59,612 nucleotides of DNA from Aurantimonas sp. 22II-16-19i (GCF_002088275.1 NZ_AQQS01000035.1:1-59612); one strand, 5' to 3'; counted from the first letter of the stretch, positions 45,531 to 55,258 are shown. The notes: generated from the sequence alone by a model not told the origin. Made by a program: numbers and translations.

Positions 45531-45863
45531 GTTCACCAAACCTACGTATGGTTGTCCCCTGCGACCCCGAGGTCCATGTTTCGTCGTGTCGAGGCAAGCA
45601 AGGTTCGAAGCCCCGCCTGTCCGTCGATCTAGTCTCTCCCGCGATGGCGACGGTTGGGAGAATCCCGATTGCCTCGCCGGACCACGAGTAGACCGACCGG
45701 CTTCTCCCCCGAGGCCGATCGTCCGCATGAGACGCCCTGCCTGAACCCCGCGTCCATGCGGGAAGGCCGGCGGCCGAAGCTCCTCCCCTTCGCGTCCGCC
45801 GGTCCCTTCCGTTGTCTGGTGAAGATCGTATGATGGGATGATCTTGAAAGGATCACAGCAGCC
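45531..45863. other. Upstream region of the giant kinase, with an inverted motif
   Basis: A 333-bp gap without genes. At 45539-45553 AACC and GGTT flank a TACGTA core, an imperfect palindrome that stands out against the GC-rich background. It may be the binding site of a LuxR-type regulator such as the FixJ protein just upstream. The giant kinase starts 310 bp later. Confidence 0.4.
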
Positions 45864-48800
45864 GTGCCGGGGTGGGACGCCTATTCATTCGTGGTTTTGC
45901 GGCGGGATGCGGAGACGATCCTGTTCCGCGGATATGGGCCGGAGTTGCCGAACATTCTGATGCTGCGTGCGACACCGGAAGCGTCCGCCGAGCAAGGCCG
46001 GACGCGGATGCAGCGCGAATACCAGGCGACCCACAGTCTCGATCCCGCCCATGTCGCGACCGCCCGGGAGATGGTCGAGTTCGACGGCGCACCGGCCCTC
46101 CTGCTCGGCGATGACGGCGGAAACATCCCTGATCCATCCGCCGAATGGCCGCTTGCGATCGAGGACGTTCTCGCCCGCGCGGTCGCGCTTGCGGAAAGCG
46201 TCGATCATATCCACGCGAACGGCGTCGTTCATCGCGATCTCAGGCCGCAAACCCTCATCTTCGGCCTCTTGCCCGAAGTCCGGCTGACCGGATTTGGCCA
46301 TGCTGACCGAGAAGGTCTGCCTCGATCGAGGCAACATGACCGGCCGCCGGGTTCAGAGCCTTACGCCGCCCCCGAAACCAACGGCCGCAACCGCGTCGCG
46401 GACCGGCGAAGCGACCTCTATTCGCTCGGCATCGTCTTCTACCAGATGCTGACAGGCCGGCTGCCATTTTCGGCACGCGACACGGCGGAGTGGATGCACA
46501 GCCACATGGCGCGCCAGCCGATGGCTCCCGGTCGCTTCGTCCCCGGCGTTCCGACGATGCTGGCCTCGATCGTCATGAAGCTGATCGAAAAGGCGCCGGA
46601 GGATCGATACCAGACGGCCCGGGGCCTCGCGCGCGACCTTGCCCGCTGCCTCGCCGATTGGGAGAGCCACGGGCGCATCGCCCCGTTCGTCCTGCGCTCC
46701 GACGACAGCCGTGGCCGCTTCACCGTGCCGACGAAGCTTTACGGTCGCGATGCCGAAATCGCCCGGCTGGTTGCCAGCCACGAGCAGACGCTGGCGGAGA
46801 AGACAACACGTCTGCTGCTCGTCTCCGGTTATTCCGGCATCGGCAAGTCCTCACTCGTTCGCGAATTCGGGCGCCATCTCGACCATGCCCCCGGCCTGTT
46901 CCTGTCCGGCAAGTTCGACCAGCTTGCCCGCGACGTCCCCTATGCGACGATCGCTCAGGCTTTCCAGGCGGCGCTTCTCGACATTCTCCAGGGGGACACG
47001 CCGACCCGCGAAAGCTGGCGGAAGGCGATCCTCCAGGCCGTCGGCGGTTATGGCGCCCTTCTGTTTTCGCTCTTGCCCGCCCTCCTGGAGCTGATCGGCG
47101 ATCAGCCGGCGCCTCCCGATCTGCCGCCGCACGAGGCCCGAAGCCGGTACCACCGGATTCTCTTGCGCTTCATCGAGGGTTTTGTCCGACAGGCGACGTC
47201 GCTGACGATCTTTCTCGACGATCTGCAATGGATCGATCAGGCAACGCTCGAACTGTTCGAACGGCTGACCGATGAGCGGACGATCGGACCTCTGCTCCTC
47301 GTCGGCGCCTATCGCGACAACGAGGTTCCGCTTTCCCATCCGCTGACCGGGATGATCGAACGCGTGCGAAGCGGCGGCGGTCTCGTCGAGGCGATGTTTC
47401 TCGGACCGCTGGAGGCTGGAGCGGTCGGCCGGCTTCTCGCCGATTCGCTCGGCACCGACCGGGAGGAGATCGCCCCCCTGGCAGACATCGTCCTGGCAAA
47501 GACCGCGGGCAATCCGTTCTTCGCGCAACAGCTCCTCGCCTCGCTCGTCGAGACCGGCAAGCTCAGCTTCGACGAAGAGAGCCGCCACTGGCTCTGGGAT
47601 CACGACGAGCTGGCGGGAAGCGCCAGCCTCGACATCGTCGACCTGATAACCGCCAAGCTCGAAGCCCTGCAGACCACCACGAAGGACTGCCTCGCGCGCT
47701 TCGCCTGCCTCGGCAACGCGGTGACGGCCGACCGGCTTGCCCGCGCCTGCGGCACCGACGAGGCGACCGTCTGCGACTCTCTGACGGAGGCGATCGTCGC
47801 CGGCCTCGTCTTCCGCCTAGGAGAAGCATACCTGTTCCTGCACGACCGGGTGCAGGAAGCGACCTATCGGCTGATCCCTGCGACGGACCGTCCGGCCATG
47901 CATCTCTCCATCGGCCGCCGTCTCGCCCGAAATGGCGACGAGAGGGCAAGCGAGGATGCGATCTTCGACATCGCCTCCCAGATGAACCGTGGCAGCGAGT
48001 GCATCGAGAGCGATGCCGAACGGGTTGCCCTGATGGCGTACAACCTCAAAGCCGGCATACGCGCCGAAACGTCCACCGCCCATGCGACGGCCCTTTCCTA
48101 CTATCTCGCCGGAGCCGCGCTGCTTCGGGAAGGCGACTGGTCCGAAAATCATCGGACCGTCTTCGAGCTCGAGCTTCGAACCGCCGATTGCGAGTTCCTC
48201 ACCGGCGAGCCGGAAGCGGCCGACCAGCGCCTCGACCGGCTGTCCCCGCGCGCCGAAAGCCGCTCCGACGCCGCCCGGATCGTCTGGGCGCAAATCACGC
48301 TGAACACGGCGCTCGGGCGGCTCGACCGCGCGATCGCGCTGGGGCTCGCCTATCTCGGCACGGGCGGCTTCGTCGTCGATCCCCACCCGGATCGCGCCGA
48401 CCTCGACCTCGAATTCGCGCCGATCGCCGAGGAAATCGCGCAAGGCAGGATCGAAGCCAGACGCCATCTGTCACCTCTGGAGGACAGGGACAGCCGCGAC
48501 ACGCTCGAAGTGCTTGCGGCGATGCTGCCACCGGCCTTCTTCACCGACGAGAAGCTCGTCTGCCTGCTGCTCTGCCGGATGGCGAACATCTCCCGCATCC
48601 ATGGCAACAGCGACGCCTCCGCCCTCGGCTATACCTATCTCGGCATGGTACTCGGCCCGTATTTCGGCGACTACCCGGCCGGCTACGCCTTCGGCAAGCT
48701 GGGTCTCGACCTGATCGAGAGTTCGGCGAGCGGCCGCTTCCGGGCCCGGGTGGTGATGGCTTTTGCCAGCCACGTGATGACGTTTTCCAAGCCGATGCGC

Positions 48801-50834
48801 GAGAGCCGGGACATCCTGCGGCGCGCCTTCGATCTGGCCGCCGAGGTCGGCGATCTGACCTATACCGGCTTCAGCACCTGCACGCTCCTCAGCAACTATC
48901 TGGGTTCGGGCGAACCGCTGCCGCGCATCGAGCGCGAAGCCACCAAGGGGCTCGCCCATGTCGAGCGCGCCAAATTCGGCCTGATCGTCGACATCGTCAC
49001 CACCCAGTTGATGCTGGTGCGGCGGCTGCAGGGGGTGACCCGTGGCCCGGGCACCTTCGACGACGACAACCTGGATGAAGGCGCCTTCGAAGCCCGTCTC
49101 GAAAGCAACCCGGGGCTGAAGATCGCCGCCTGCTGGTACTTCATCCGAAAAATGCAGGCCCACGTCTTCGAGGGGGATTTCGCCGCGGCCCTCGCCGCCG
49201 AAGCCAAGGCGGCTCCCCTGACATGGACGACCGGCGGCCACTTCGAGCTGGTCGAATACCACTTCTATGCCGCCCTTGCCCATGCCGGCGCCCATGAAGC
49301 CGCGGCTTCCGGCGGAGCGGGCGAACGCCATCTCGCCGCGTTGCGCAAGCACCACCGGACGCTGCAGACCTGGGCGGACAACTGTCCGAAGAATTTCCTG
49401 CATCATGCCGCATTGGTCCATGCCGAGATCGAGCGGATCGAGGGCCACGACATGGCGGCCATCAAGGGTTACGAAGCCGCGATCGCATCGGCAGAGCGCG
49501 AAGGCTTCCTGCATGTCGAAGCGTTGGCGCTCGAGGCGGCCGCGGGCTTCTGCCGCCGCCATGGCCTGGCGACGTTCGAGGCCGCCAACCTGAAACGAAG
49601 CTACGACGCCTATCGGCGCTGGGGCGCGCACGCCAAGCTTCGCCAGCTCGAAAGGCTGCGGCCGGAACTGCGGAGCGAGAGGGTGCCGACCGAGCGCTGG
49701 TCGGCGCCAGGCGATCTCGACCGGAACGACCTTCATTCGGTGATCCGTTCCTCCGAGGCGGTCTCGAACGAGCTGCAGATCGGCGAACTCATCGGGCGCA
49801 TCATGGAAATAGCCCTCGAGAACGCCGGCGCCGAACGCGGCCTTTTGATCCTGCCGAAAGGCGACGAGCTGATGATCGAGGCCGAGGCCGTCACCGGCCC
49901 GGAAACGATCGACGTGCGCTGCGATCGCAAACCGGCCGATCCGGCCAATGCCCCTCTTTCGCTCGTGCGCGACGCCTTCAGAACCCTGACGCCGCTGGTC
50001 ATCGCCGACGCCGCGCAGCCTCATGCCCATTCGGCGGATCCCTATCTGCGGGCAAACCATGACCGATCGATCCTGGCGCTTCCGCTGGTACGGCAGGGGA
50101 AGCCGATCGGACTTCTCCTGCTGCAAAGCCCGACGCCAAGTGCATTTTCCTCCGGCCAGATCGCCGTTCTGCGTGTCCTCGCCGCCCAGGCCGCGATGTC
50201 GCTGGAATCCGCCGCCCTCGAGGAGAAGGATTCGCTCCTGAAGGAAGTCCATCACCGGGTGAAGAACAATCTTCAGCTGATCAACAGCCTGCTCAATCTC
50301 CAGGCTTCGCGGATTGCCGATCCAGCCGTCGCCGAGCTTTTCGCCGAAAGCCGCAACCGCATCCGTTCGATGGCCCTCGTCCATGAAAACCTCTACCGCG
50401 CCGGCAGCTATGCGCGCATCACCATGGCCGACCACATCCAGACCCTGTGCGCCCATCTCCAGCGGGCCTATGCGAGCCTGGCGAGCGGCATCTCCGTCAA
50501 AGTGGATGTCGAGGACATCGCCCTCGACCTCGACCGCGCCGTGAGCTTGGGGCTGATCGTCAACGAACTCGTCTCTAACGCGCTGAAACATGCCTATCCC
50601 CCGCCCGCGACGGGGACCATCCACGTCTCGCTGCGCCGGGCGGCCTCGGGGCGCGTCGTGCTCGTCGTCGGCGACGACGGAATCGGCTTGCCAGACGGCT
50701 GGGAAACCGGCGATACGCTCGGCCTGCAGCTGGTCCGCGACCTCTCCGATCAATTGAAGGGCCGGCTGGAGATCGTTTCCATGCCAGGTTCGCGCTTCGA
50801 GATCAGCTTCGGCACCGGGGCTCCGGCTTGGTGA
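45864..50834 (+). CDS. Giant kinase-like / AAA ATPase / GAF / histidine kinase
   Basis: A 1656-residue multi-domain signalling protein. Order: Ser/Thr kinase-like domain (about 1-275), AAA/STAND ATPase (about 295-570; Walker A Lys328 in 'GYSGIGKSSL', Walker B in 'LTIFLDDLQWID'), long TPR-like helical region (about 600-1260), GAF (about 1290-1440), and a HisKA_2-type histidine kinase (His1463/1464 in 'EVHHRVKNNLQ', N box 'ELVSNALKHAYP'). The kinase domain has Asp125 in HRDLRPQT but Arg for the catalytic-loop Lys, Thr for Asn and GFG (143-145) for DFG, and Arg where the ATP-binding Lys is expected, so it may be inactive. It starts at GTG 45864 after AAAGGA. It is the first gene of a coupled operon. 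Confidence 0.93.
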   Translation: MPGWDAYSFVVLRRDAETILFRGYGPELPNILMLRATPEASAEQGRTRMQREYQATHSLDPAHVATAREMVEFDGAPALLLGDDGGNIPDPSAEWPLAIEDVLARAVALAESVDHIHANGVVHRDLRPQTLIFGLLPEVRLTGFGHADREGLPRSRQHDRPPGSEPYAAPETNGRNRVADRRSDLYSLGIVFYQMLTGRLPFSARDTAEWMHSHMARQPMAPGRFVPGVPTMLASIVMKLIEKAPEDRYQTARGLARDLARCLADWESHGRIAPFVLRSDDSRGRFTVPTKLYGRDAEIARLVASHEQTLAEKTTRLLLVSGYSGIGKSSLVREFGRHLDHAPGLFLSGKFDQLARDVPYATIAQAFQAALLDILQGDTPTRESWRKAILQAVGGYGALLFSLLPALLELIGDQPAPPDLPPHEARSRYHRILLRFIEGFVRQATSLTIFLDDLQWIDQATLELFERLTDERTIGPLLLVGAYRDNEVPLSHPLTGMIERVRSGGGLVEAMFLGPLEAGAVGRLLADSLGTDREEIAPLADIVLAKTAGNPFFAQQLLASLVETGKLSFDEESRHWLWDHDELAGSASLDIVDLITAKLEALQTTTKDCLARFACLGNAVTADRLARACGTDEATVCDSLTEAIVAGLVFRLGEAYLFLHDRVQEATYRLIPATDRPAMHLSIGRRLARNGDERASEDAIFDIASQMNRGSECIESDAERVALMAYNLKAGIRAETSTAHATALSYYLAGAALLREGDWSENHRTVFELELRTADCEFLTGEPEAADQRLDRLSPRAESRSDAARIVWAQITLNTALGRLDRAIALGLAYLGTGGFVVDPHPDRADLDLEFAPIAEEIAQGRIEARRHLSPLEDRDSRDTLEVLAAMLPPAFFTDEKLVCLLLCRMANISRIHGNSDASALGYTYLGMVLGPYFGDYPAGYAFGKLGLDLIESSASGRFRARVVMAFASHVMTFSKPMRESRDILRRAFDLAAEVGDLTYTGFSTCTLLSNYLGSGEPLPRIEREATKGLAHVERAKFGLIVDIVTTQLMLVRRLQGVTRGPGTFDDDNLDEGAFEARLESNPGLKIAACWYFIRKMQAHVFEGDFAAALAAEAKAAPLTWTTGGHFELVEYHFYAALAHAGAHEAAASGGAGERHLAALRKHHRTLQTWADNCPKNFLHHAALVHAEIERIEGHDMAAIKGYEAAIASAEREGFLHVEALALEAAAGFCRRHGLATFEAANLKRSYDAYRRWGAHAKLRQLERLRPELRSERVPTERWSAPGDLDRNDLHSVIRSSEAVSNELQIGELIGRIMEIALENAGAERGLLILPKGDELMIEAEAVTGPETIDVRCDRKPADPANAPLSLVRDAFRTLTPLVIADAAQPHAHSADPYLRANHDRSILALPLVRQGKPIGLLLLQSPTPSAFSSGQIAVLRVLAAQAAMSLESAALEEKDSLLKEVHHRVKNNLQLINSLLNLQASRIADPAVAELFAESRNRIRSMALVHENLYRAGSYARITMADHIQTLCAHLQRAYASLASGISVKVDVEDIALDLDRAVSLGLIVNELVSNALKHAYPPPATGTIHVSLRRAASGRVVLVVGDDGIGLPDGWETGDTLGLQLVRDLSDQLKGRLEIVSMPGSRFEISFGTGAPAW

Positions 50835-52309
50835 CGCCGGCGCGGATCCTCGTCGTCGAGGACGACCGCATCGTCTCGCGCGATATCCAGCAGCAACTTC
50901 GGCGCATCGGCTACGAGGTGCTGGGTGCGGCGACGACGGGCGAAGCTTCGGTGGATATTGCCCTCGGCGAGACGCCGGACATCGTCCTGATGGACATTCG
51001 CCTCGAGGGCGAGATCGACGGCATCGAGGCCGCCGAGCGGATTCGCAGGGCCTGCGCCGCGCCGGTGATCTTCCTGACCGCCTATGCCGACGACGAGACG
51101 GTCCGGCGCGCCGGCAACGCCGAGCCCTTCGGCTATCTGATGAAGCCATTCGACGATCAGCAGCTGCGCACCGCGATCGAGATCGCGCTCTACAAGCATG
51201 CGGCCGAGAGGCGGCTTCGCGAGAGCGAACGGCGCTACGCGACGACCCTCGCAAGCATCGGCGACGGCGTCATCGCAACTGACGCGAAGGCGCTCGTCTC
51301 CTTCATGAACCCGGTCGCGGAGACCCTCACCGGCTGGACCATGGCCGAGGCGAAGGGCGTCCCGGTCCAGGAGGTGTTCCGGATCGTCAACGAGGACACC
51401 CGCCAGACGGTGGAGGATCCGGTCGCCAAGGTCTTGCGGCTCGGCACGATCGTCGGTCTCGCCAACCATACGGTGCTCATCGCCAGGGACGGACGCGAGA
51501 TCCCGATCGACGATTGCGGATCGCCGATCATCGACGACGACGGCGAAATCTCGGGCGTCGTCTTGGTCTTTCGCGACATCAGTCAGAAGCGCGAGATGGA
51601 CCAGGCGCTGCGCCAGGCCGAGGCCCGGCTGACGCTGGTTTCGCGGCTTTCCCAGCTGGGCGAATTCGCCGCGATGATTGCCCACGAGGTGAACCAGCCC
51701 CTGACGGCCATCGTCACCAATGCCGACACGTGCCTGCGCTATCTCGACGAGGCGCGGCAGGCGGCCGAGCGGATCGTCGACAACGGCCACCGAGCCGGCA
51801 ACGTGGTCCGCAGCATCCGCACGCTCGTCGGCCGCTCACGCCAGGAGATCTCCGACGTCGACGTCGAGGCGCTGATCCACGAGGTGATCGAGCTCAGGCG
51901 AAGCGAAATCCGCGAATGCGAGATCGTGCTCGACCTCGGCCTTTCCGCCTCGCTGCCGACCGTCAGCGGCGACCGGGTGCAGTTGCAGCAGGTCGTCTCG
52001 AACCTCATCGCCAATGCGATCGACGCCATGCGGGAGGTGGAGGGGCGGCAGCGAAGGCTCAAGATCACCGCGGCGGCCAACGACGGAGAGGCGCTGACCG
52101 TCACCGTCTCCGACACCGGCAGCGGGCTCAGCAGCAGGCCGGACGAGATCTTCGAGCCGATGTTCACGACGAAGCCGGACGGCATGGGGCTCGGCCTGTC
52201 GATCAGTCGTTCGATCGTCGAGGGCCATGGCGGCCGGATCTGGGTCGAACCCGGCGCGCCCGGCACGCGCTTCGCCTTTGCTATTCCGCTGCGCCGCGAT
52301 GAACTTTGA
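50831..52309 (+). CDS. Receiver-PAS-histidine kinase
   Basis: A 492-residue cytoplasmic protein: receiver (about 1-120, Asp55 in '[10 protein letters not shown]', Lys in '[11 protein letters not shown]'), PAS (about 130-260, '[20 protein letters not shown]'), HisKA with His285 in '[20 protein letters not shown]', HATPase with '[20 protein letters not shown]'. Translation begins at GTG 50831 (overlapping the giant kinase stop) or TTG 50828. A receiver at the N-terminus lets it accept phosphate from the giant kinase's histidine domain, and its own kinase can pass it to the next gene's product. Confidence 0.94.
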   Translation: MTPARILVVEDDRIVSRDIQQQLRRIGYEVLGAATTGEASVDIALGETPDIVLMDIRLEGEIDGIEAAERIRRACAAPVIFLTAYADDETVRRAGNAEPFGYLMKPFDDQQLRTAIEIALYKHAAERRLRESERRYATTLASIGDGVIATDAKALVSFMNPVAETLTGWTMAEAKGVPVQEVFRIVNEDTRQTVEDPVAKVLRLGTIVGLANHTVLIARDGREIPIDDCGSPIIDDDGEISGVVLVFRDISQKREMDQALRQAEARLTLVSRLSQLGEFAAMIAHEVNQPLTAIVTNADTCLRYLDEARQAAERIVDNGHRAGNVVRSIRTLVGRSRQEISDVDVEALIHEVIELRRSEIRECEIVLDLGLSASLPTVSGDRVQLQQVVSNLIANAIDAMREVEGRQRRLKITAAANDGEALTVTVSDTGSGLSSRPDEIFEPMFTTKPDGMGLGLSISRSIVEGHGGRIWVEPGAPGTRFAFAIPLRRDEL

Positions 52310-52934
52310 GCGCGGACATCGCTCCGCCGCGGAGCGCCAGACCGTCTTCCTCGTCGACGACGACCGCGACGTCCGCCTCGCCCTCGAAGGGCTGCTTCGG
52401 TCGGTTCATCTCACGGTGGAGACATTCGCGTCGGTGGAAGCCTTCCTGGCGTCCGGCCGCGTCGATGCTCCCGGCTGCCTCATCCTCGACGTCCGGCTCG
52501 CCGGTCTAAGCGGTCTCGCCTTCCAGGCCGACCTCGTCGAAAGCGGCTCGCGCATGCCGATCGTCTTCGTCAGCGGGCATGCCGACGTGGCGATGGCCGT
52601 GCGCGCGATGAAGCTCGGCGCAGCCGACTTCCTCACCAAGCCGCTGCGCCCCCAGGAACTGATCGACGCGATCCATTCGGCGCTTGCGACGGACCGCGAG
52701 CGCCGAGCGCTGGAAGCAGCCGCCAAATCGCAGCAATCGGCCTTCGAGGCCTTGTCGCCGCGGGAGCGCGAGGTCCTGACCCTCGTCGCATCCGGGCTGA
52801 CGAACCGGGAAGCGGCCGCCCGGCTCGGCATCATCGAGGCAACCGTGAAGGCCCATCGGGGACAGATCATGAAGAAGCTCGGGGTGATCAGTTTCGCCGC
52901 GCTCATCCGGCGCGCGGTCGAGATGGGCCTCTGA
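52299..52934 (+). CDS. FixJ-type response regulator
   Basis: A 211-residue regulator. Receiver (about 14-130): Asp20-22, Asp64 in '[10 protein letters not shown]', Lys in '[11 protein letters not shown]'. LuxR HTH (about 145-205): '[20 protein letters not shown]', '[15 protein letters not shown]'. ATG 52299 overlaps the receiver-PAS kinase by 11 bp, the same overlap as the pair at 44.8 kb. It is the likely output of the three-gene operon. Confidence 0.94.
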   Translation: MNFERGHRSAAERQTVFLVDDDRDVRLALEGLLRSVHLTVETFASVEAFLASGRVDAPGCLILDVRLAGLSGLAFQADLVESGSRMPIVFVSGHADVAMAVRAMKLGAADFLTKPLRPQELIDAIHSALATDRERRALEAAAKSQQSAFEALSPREREVLTLVASGLTNREAAARLGIIEATVKAHRGQIMKKLGVISFAALIRRAVEMGL

Positions 52935-53019
52935 CTGCGTCACCACCCCCTCCGATGGTCTAGTCGCAGGAGCCAGGAGGACAATGGTTCGGCCGATCGC
53001 TCGGCCGTAGATTCCGCCG

Positions 53020-53937
53020 GTGCCATCACACTGTCGGGCGGTGAAGCTCTTGTCGAGGCTGAGTGAAAATCTGGCGCCATATCTCGCCTCGCGGGAGCAT
53101 GAGGTCGCGATCGGGGGCGTACCGTTGCTGGCGCGGCGCGTGGCGGGGTCGGGTCTCGGTTCCGACCCGACACCGATCCCGCCGGTCGAACAGACGAGCT
53201 TCGTCTGCGTCCAATTCGCTCCGATCGCACATCAATCCCTGTTCAAGCTCGGAAAGCTCTACAGCGACGAGCCCTATCCCGAATCTTCGATCGAGATCAT
53301 CCATCTGGAAGAGCAGCCCGAAGCCATCGTTCCAGCGGCGTTCGATTGCTTCCATCTCGAGGTGCCGGACGCTGCCCTGCGGGCCTTCGCCGATGCGCAA
53401 CACCGGAAGGATCCGGGGCTTCTTCGCTGCCGCAAGGGCGAGATCGACACGACGATGCGCCATCTCGCCGAGGCTCTGCTGCCGGTGCTGGAGCGAGCCC
53501 CGGAGGCCTTCTCAAGACCCGAGCGCCTGTTCTTCGACCAGATCGTCTGCGCCATGCTGGCTCATCTGTCCGACCGCTATGCCGCTCCCGCGGCCAGGCT
53601 CGCCTCGGAGCGCCGCCTCGCGCCATGGCAGCAGCGGCTCGTCACCGAGCGCCTGACGGATGATCTTCGCGGCGAGCCCGCGCTTGAGGACCTTGCCCGG
53701 CTGTGCGGTCTGCCGGTCCTGCGGTTTGCCGGCGACTTCCGCCGCACGACGGGCCTGACGCCGGCGCGGTGGCTGCGACGGGCACGCATCGAAGCGGCCA
53801 AGCAGATGCTGTTCCGGACGACCCTGCCCCTGAAGGAGATCGCCTTCCGCTGCGGCTTTGCCGATCACAGCCACTTCACCCGGGTGTTTTCGGCTGAGGT
53901 CGGCATGATTCCAGCGGCATTCAGGCGCGAGCGATGA
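53020..53937 (+). CDS. AraC family regulator
   Basis: A 305-residue paralog of the regulator at 32.1 kb, with the same N-terminal pattern ('VAIGGVPLLARRVAGSGLGS') and a C-terminal double HTH (about 208-303, 'KEIAFRCGFADHSHFTRVFS'). It starts at GTG 53020, or GTG 53041. It follows the FixJ gene by 85 bp and may be a target or part of the same unit. Its stop overlaps the start of a deleted partner (ATGA), which mirrors the tandem pair at 32-34 kb. Confidence 0.91.
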   Translation: MPSHCRAVKLLSRLSENLAPYLASREHEVAIGGVPLLARRVAGSGLGSDPTPIPPVEQTSFVCVQFAPIAHQSLFKLGKLYSDEPYPESSIEIIHLEEQPEAIVPAAFDCFHLEVPDAALRAFADAQHRKDPGLLRCRKGEIDTTMRHLAEALLPVLERAPEAFSRPERLFFDQIVCAMLAHLSDRYAAPAARLASERRLAPWQQRLVTERLTDDLRGEPALEDLARLCGLPVLRFAGDFRRTTGLTPARWLRRARIEAAKQMLFRTTLPLKEIAFRCGFADHSHFTRVFSAEVGMIPAAFRRER

Positions 53938-54140
53938 CTGATCCCACAGACGCAGGACCGGCTCATGGCGGAGGGATCGCGCGCCGATTCACGTTGCGAA
54001 GCTTCCGGAGTCAGGCGACGGCATCGCTCAAGACGGCTCAGGTCATTGCGGCTTTCGCCGACCAGTGCGATTTCACCCATGCATTCAGAGCCGCCCTCGA
54101 AACGACGCCACGCCGCTACCGGGCGAGCGTCCGATCGTGA
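53934..54140 (+). pseudogene. AraC partner gene with a large internal deletion
   Basis: A 68-codon frame overlapping the AraC gene by ATGA. Residues about 14-37 ('IARRFTLRSFRSQATASLKT') match the N-terminus of the regulator at 32974 ('MARHFGSARFQSIRTTSLRT'), and residues 39-68 ('IAAFADQCDFTHAFRAALET') match its final HTH. About 235 residues between are missing, with the frame kept. The remaining piece lacks most of both HTHs and should not bind DNA normally. Confidence 0.7.
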
Positions 54141-54143
54141 CCG

Positions 54144-54533
54144 TCACGGCAACGGCTGGAGAAGCTGGAAGACCGTCGCGATCAGGAGGTCGGACCCGGC
54201 GTTCTTCTCGATGAATGCGGCGACGTTCAACCCCGCAAAGCCGCGCCGGATGTCGCCGGCGAGGCCGCTGCTGACGACGACGGGAAACGTCCACTGCCGC
54301 CGCCGCACCTCCCGGACAAGCTGAAGACCGCTCAGCGCCGGCATCTTGTAGTCCGTCACCAGGCAGTTGGTCGCCGGCGCCCGGACGAAGGCGAGAAAGG
54401 CGGCCGCACGGTCGAAGCCCTGGACGTCGTAGTCGCCGCGACTGCGGATCGCCGCCGAGACTGCGGCGAGAACGCCGACCTCGTCGTCGACGAGGCAGAT
54501 CAGCGGTCTTCCCGCAGGTTGTTCGCCGCTCAT
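54144..54533 (-). CDS. Single-domain response regulator
   Basis: A 129-residue free receiver. Asp16-17, phospho-acceptor Asp61 ('LVTDYKMPALSG') and Lys110 are present, but Lys is followed by Asn (EKN), not Pro. It has no output domain. ATG 54533 overlaps the stop of the FixJ-type gene (ATGA), so the two are made together. It could be a phosphate sink or compete for the FixJ partner's kinase. No kinase is next to the pair; the 50.8-kb kinase is the nearest. Confidence 0.9.
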   Translation of the reverse strand: MSGEQPAGRPLICLVDDEVGVLAAVSAAIRSRGDYDVQGFDRAAAFLAFVRAPATNCLVTDYKMPALSGLQLVREVRRRQWTFPVVVSSGLAGDIRRGFAGLNVAAFIEKNAGSDLLIATVFQLLQPLP

Positions 54534-55258
54534 CAGCCCAACGTCCGCCGGGGCAGCATGTTCGGCTCGAACGCCTCCCGCAGATCGCCACATTTCGAGC
54601 CGAAACGCCCGGTCGCGGCGCGCACGTCCAGGAGTTCGGCCATCAGGACAAGATCGGGCAGCGACTGGGCCCGCATCTTGCGCATGACGTTACCGCGATG
54701 GATCTTCACGGTGATCTCGCTGAGGCCGAGCTGTCCGGCGATCTGCTTGTTCATCAGGCCGGCCGCGACGAACCCCATCACCTCCCTTTCCCGCGGCGAG
54801 AGCGTGCCGAAGCCATCGCGCACCTCCCGCTCGAAGGAGCGACCTTCGCGGCGCCGGCGATCGATGTCGAGCGCCTCGGCGACGGCGCCGAGGACGGCCT
54901 CGACCCGCAACGGCTTCGACAGGAAGTCGATCGCGCCGGCCTTCATGCCGCGCACGCTCATCGGGATCGTTCCCGCGCCGGTCAGGAGCACGACGGGAAT
55001 GGCGACCCGGCGCTCGGCGAGGGATCGTTGAAAGTCGAGCCCGCTGGCGCCGCGAAGATGAATGTCGAGAAGCAGGCAACACGGCCGCTCCGGCAGGCCA
55101 CTCTCGGCGAAACCTTCGACGCCGCACCGGGTGCTTACGTCGTATCCCACGGCCCGCAAGAGCGAGCCGAGGGCCGTCCGGACATCCTGATCGTCATCGA
55201 TGACGAAGACCAGCCCCTCTTTCAAGGTTTCGTTCTCGGCTCTTCTTCGCTCGTCCAT
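54533..55258 (-). CDS. FixJ-type response regulator
   Basis: A 241-residue regulator: receiver (about 14-130, Asp21-23, Asp65 in 'LLLDIHLRGA', Lys in 'DFLSKPLRVEA'), LuxR HTH (about 150-208, '[20 protein letters not shown]', 'EITVKIHRGNVMRKM'), then an extra basic tail of about 30 residues. ATG 55258 is the first sensible start; the longer frame upstream is not conserved. It is the first gene of a two-gene unit with the free receiver. Confidence 0.93.
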   Translation of the reverse strand: MDERRRAENETLKEGLVFVIDDDQDVRTALGSLLRAVGYDVSTRCGVEGFAESGLPERPCCLLLDIHLRGASGLDFQRSLAERRVAIPVVLLTGAGTIPMSVRGMKAGAIDFLSKPLRVEAVLGAVAEALDIDRRRREGRSFEREVRDGFGTLSPREREVMGFVAAGLMNKQIAGQLGLSEITVKIHRGNVMRKMRAQSLPDLVLMAELLDVRAATGRFGSKCGDLREAFEPNMLPRRTLG

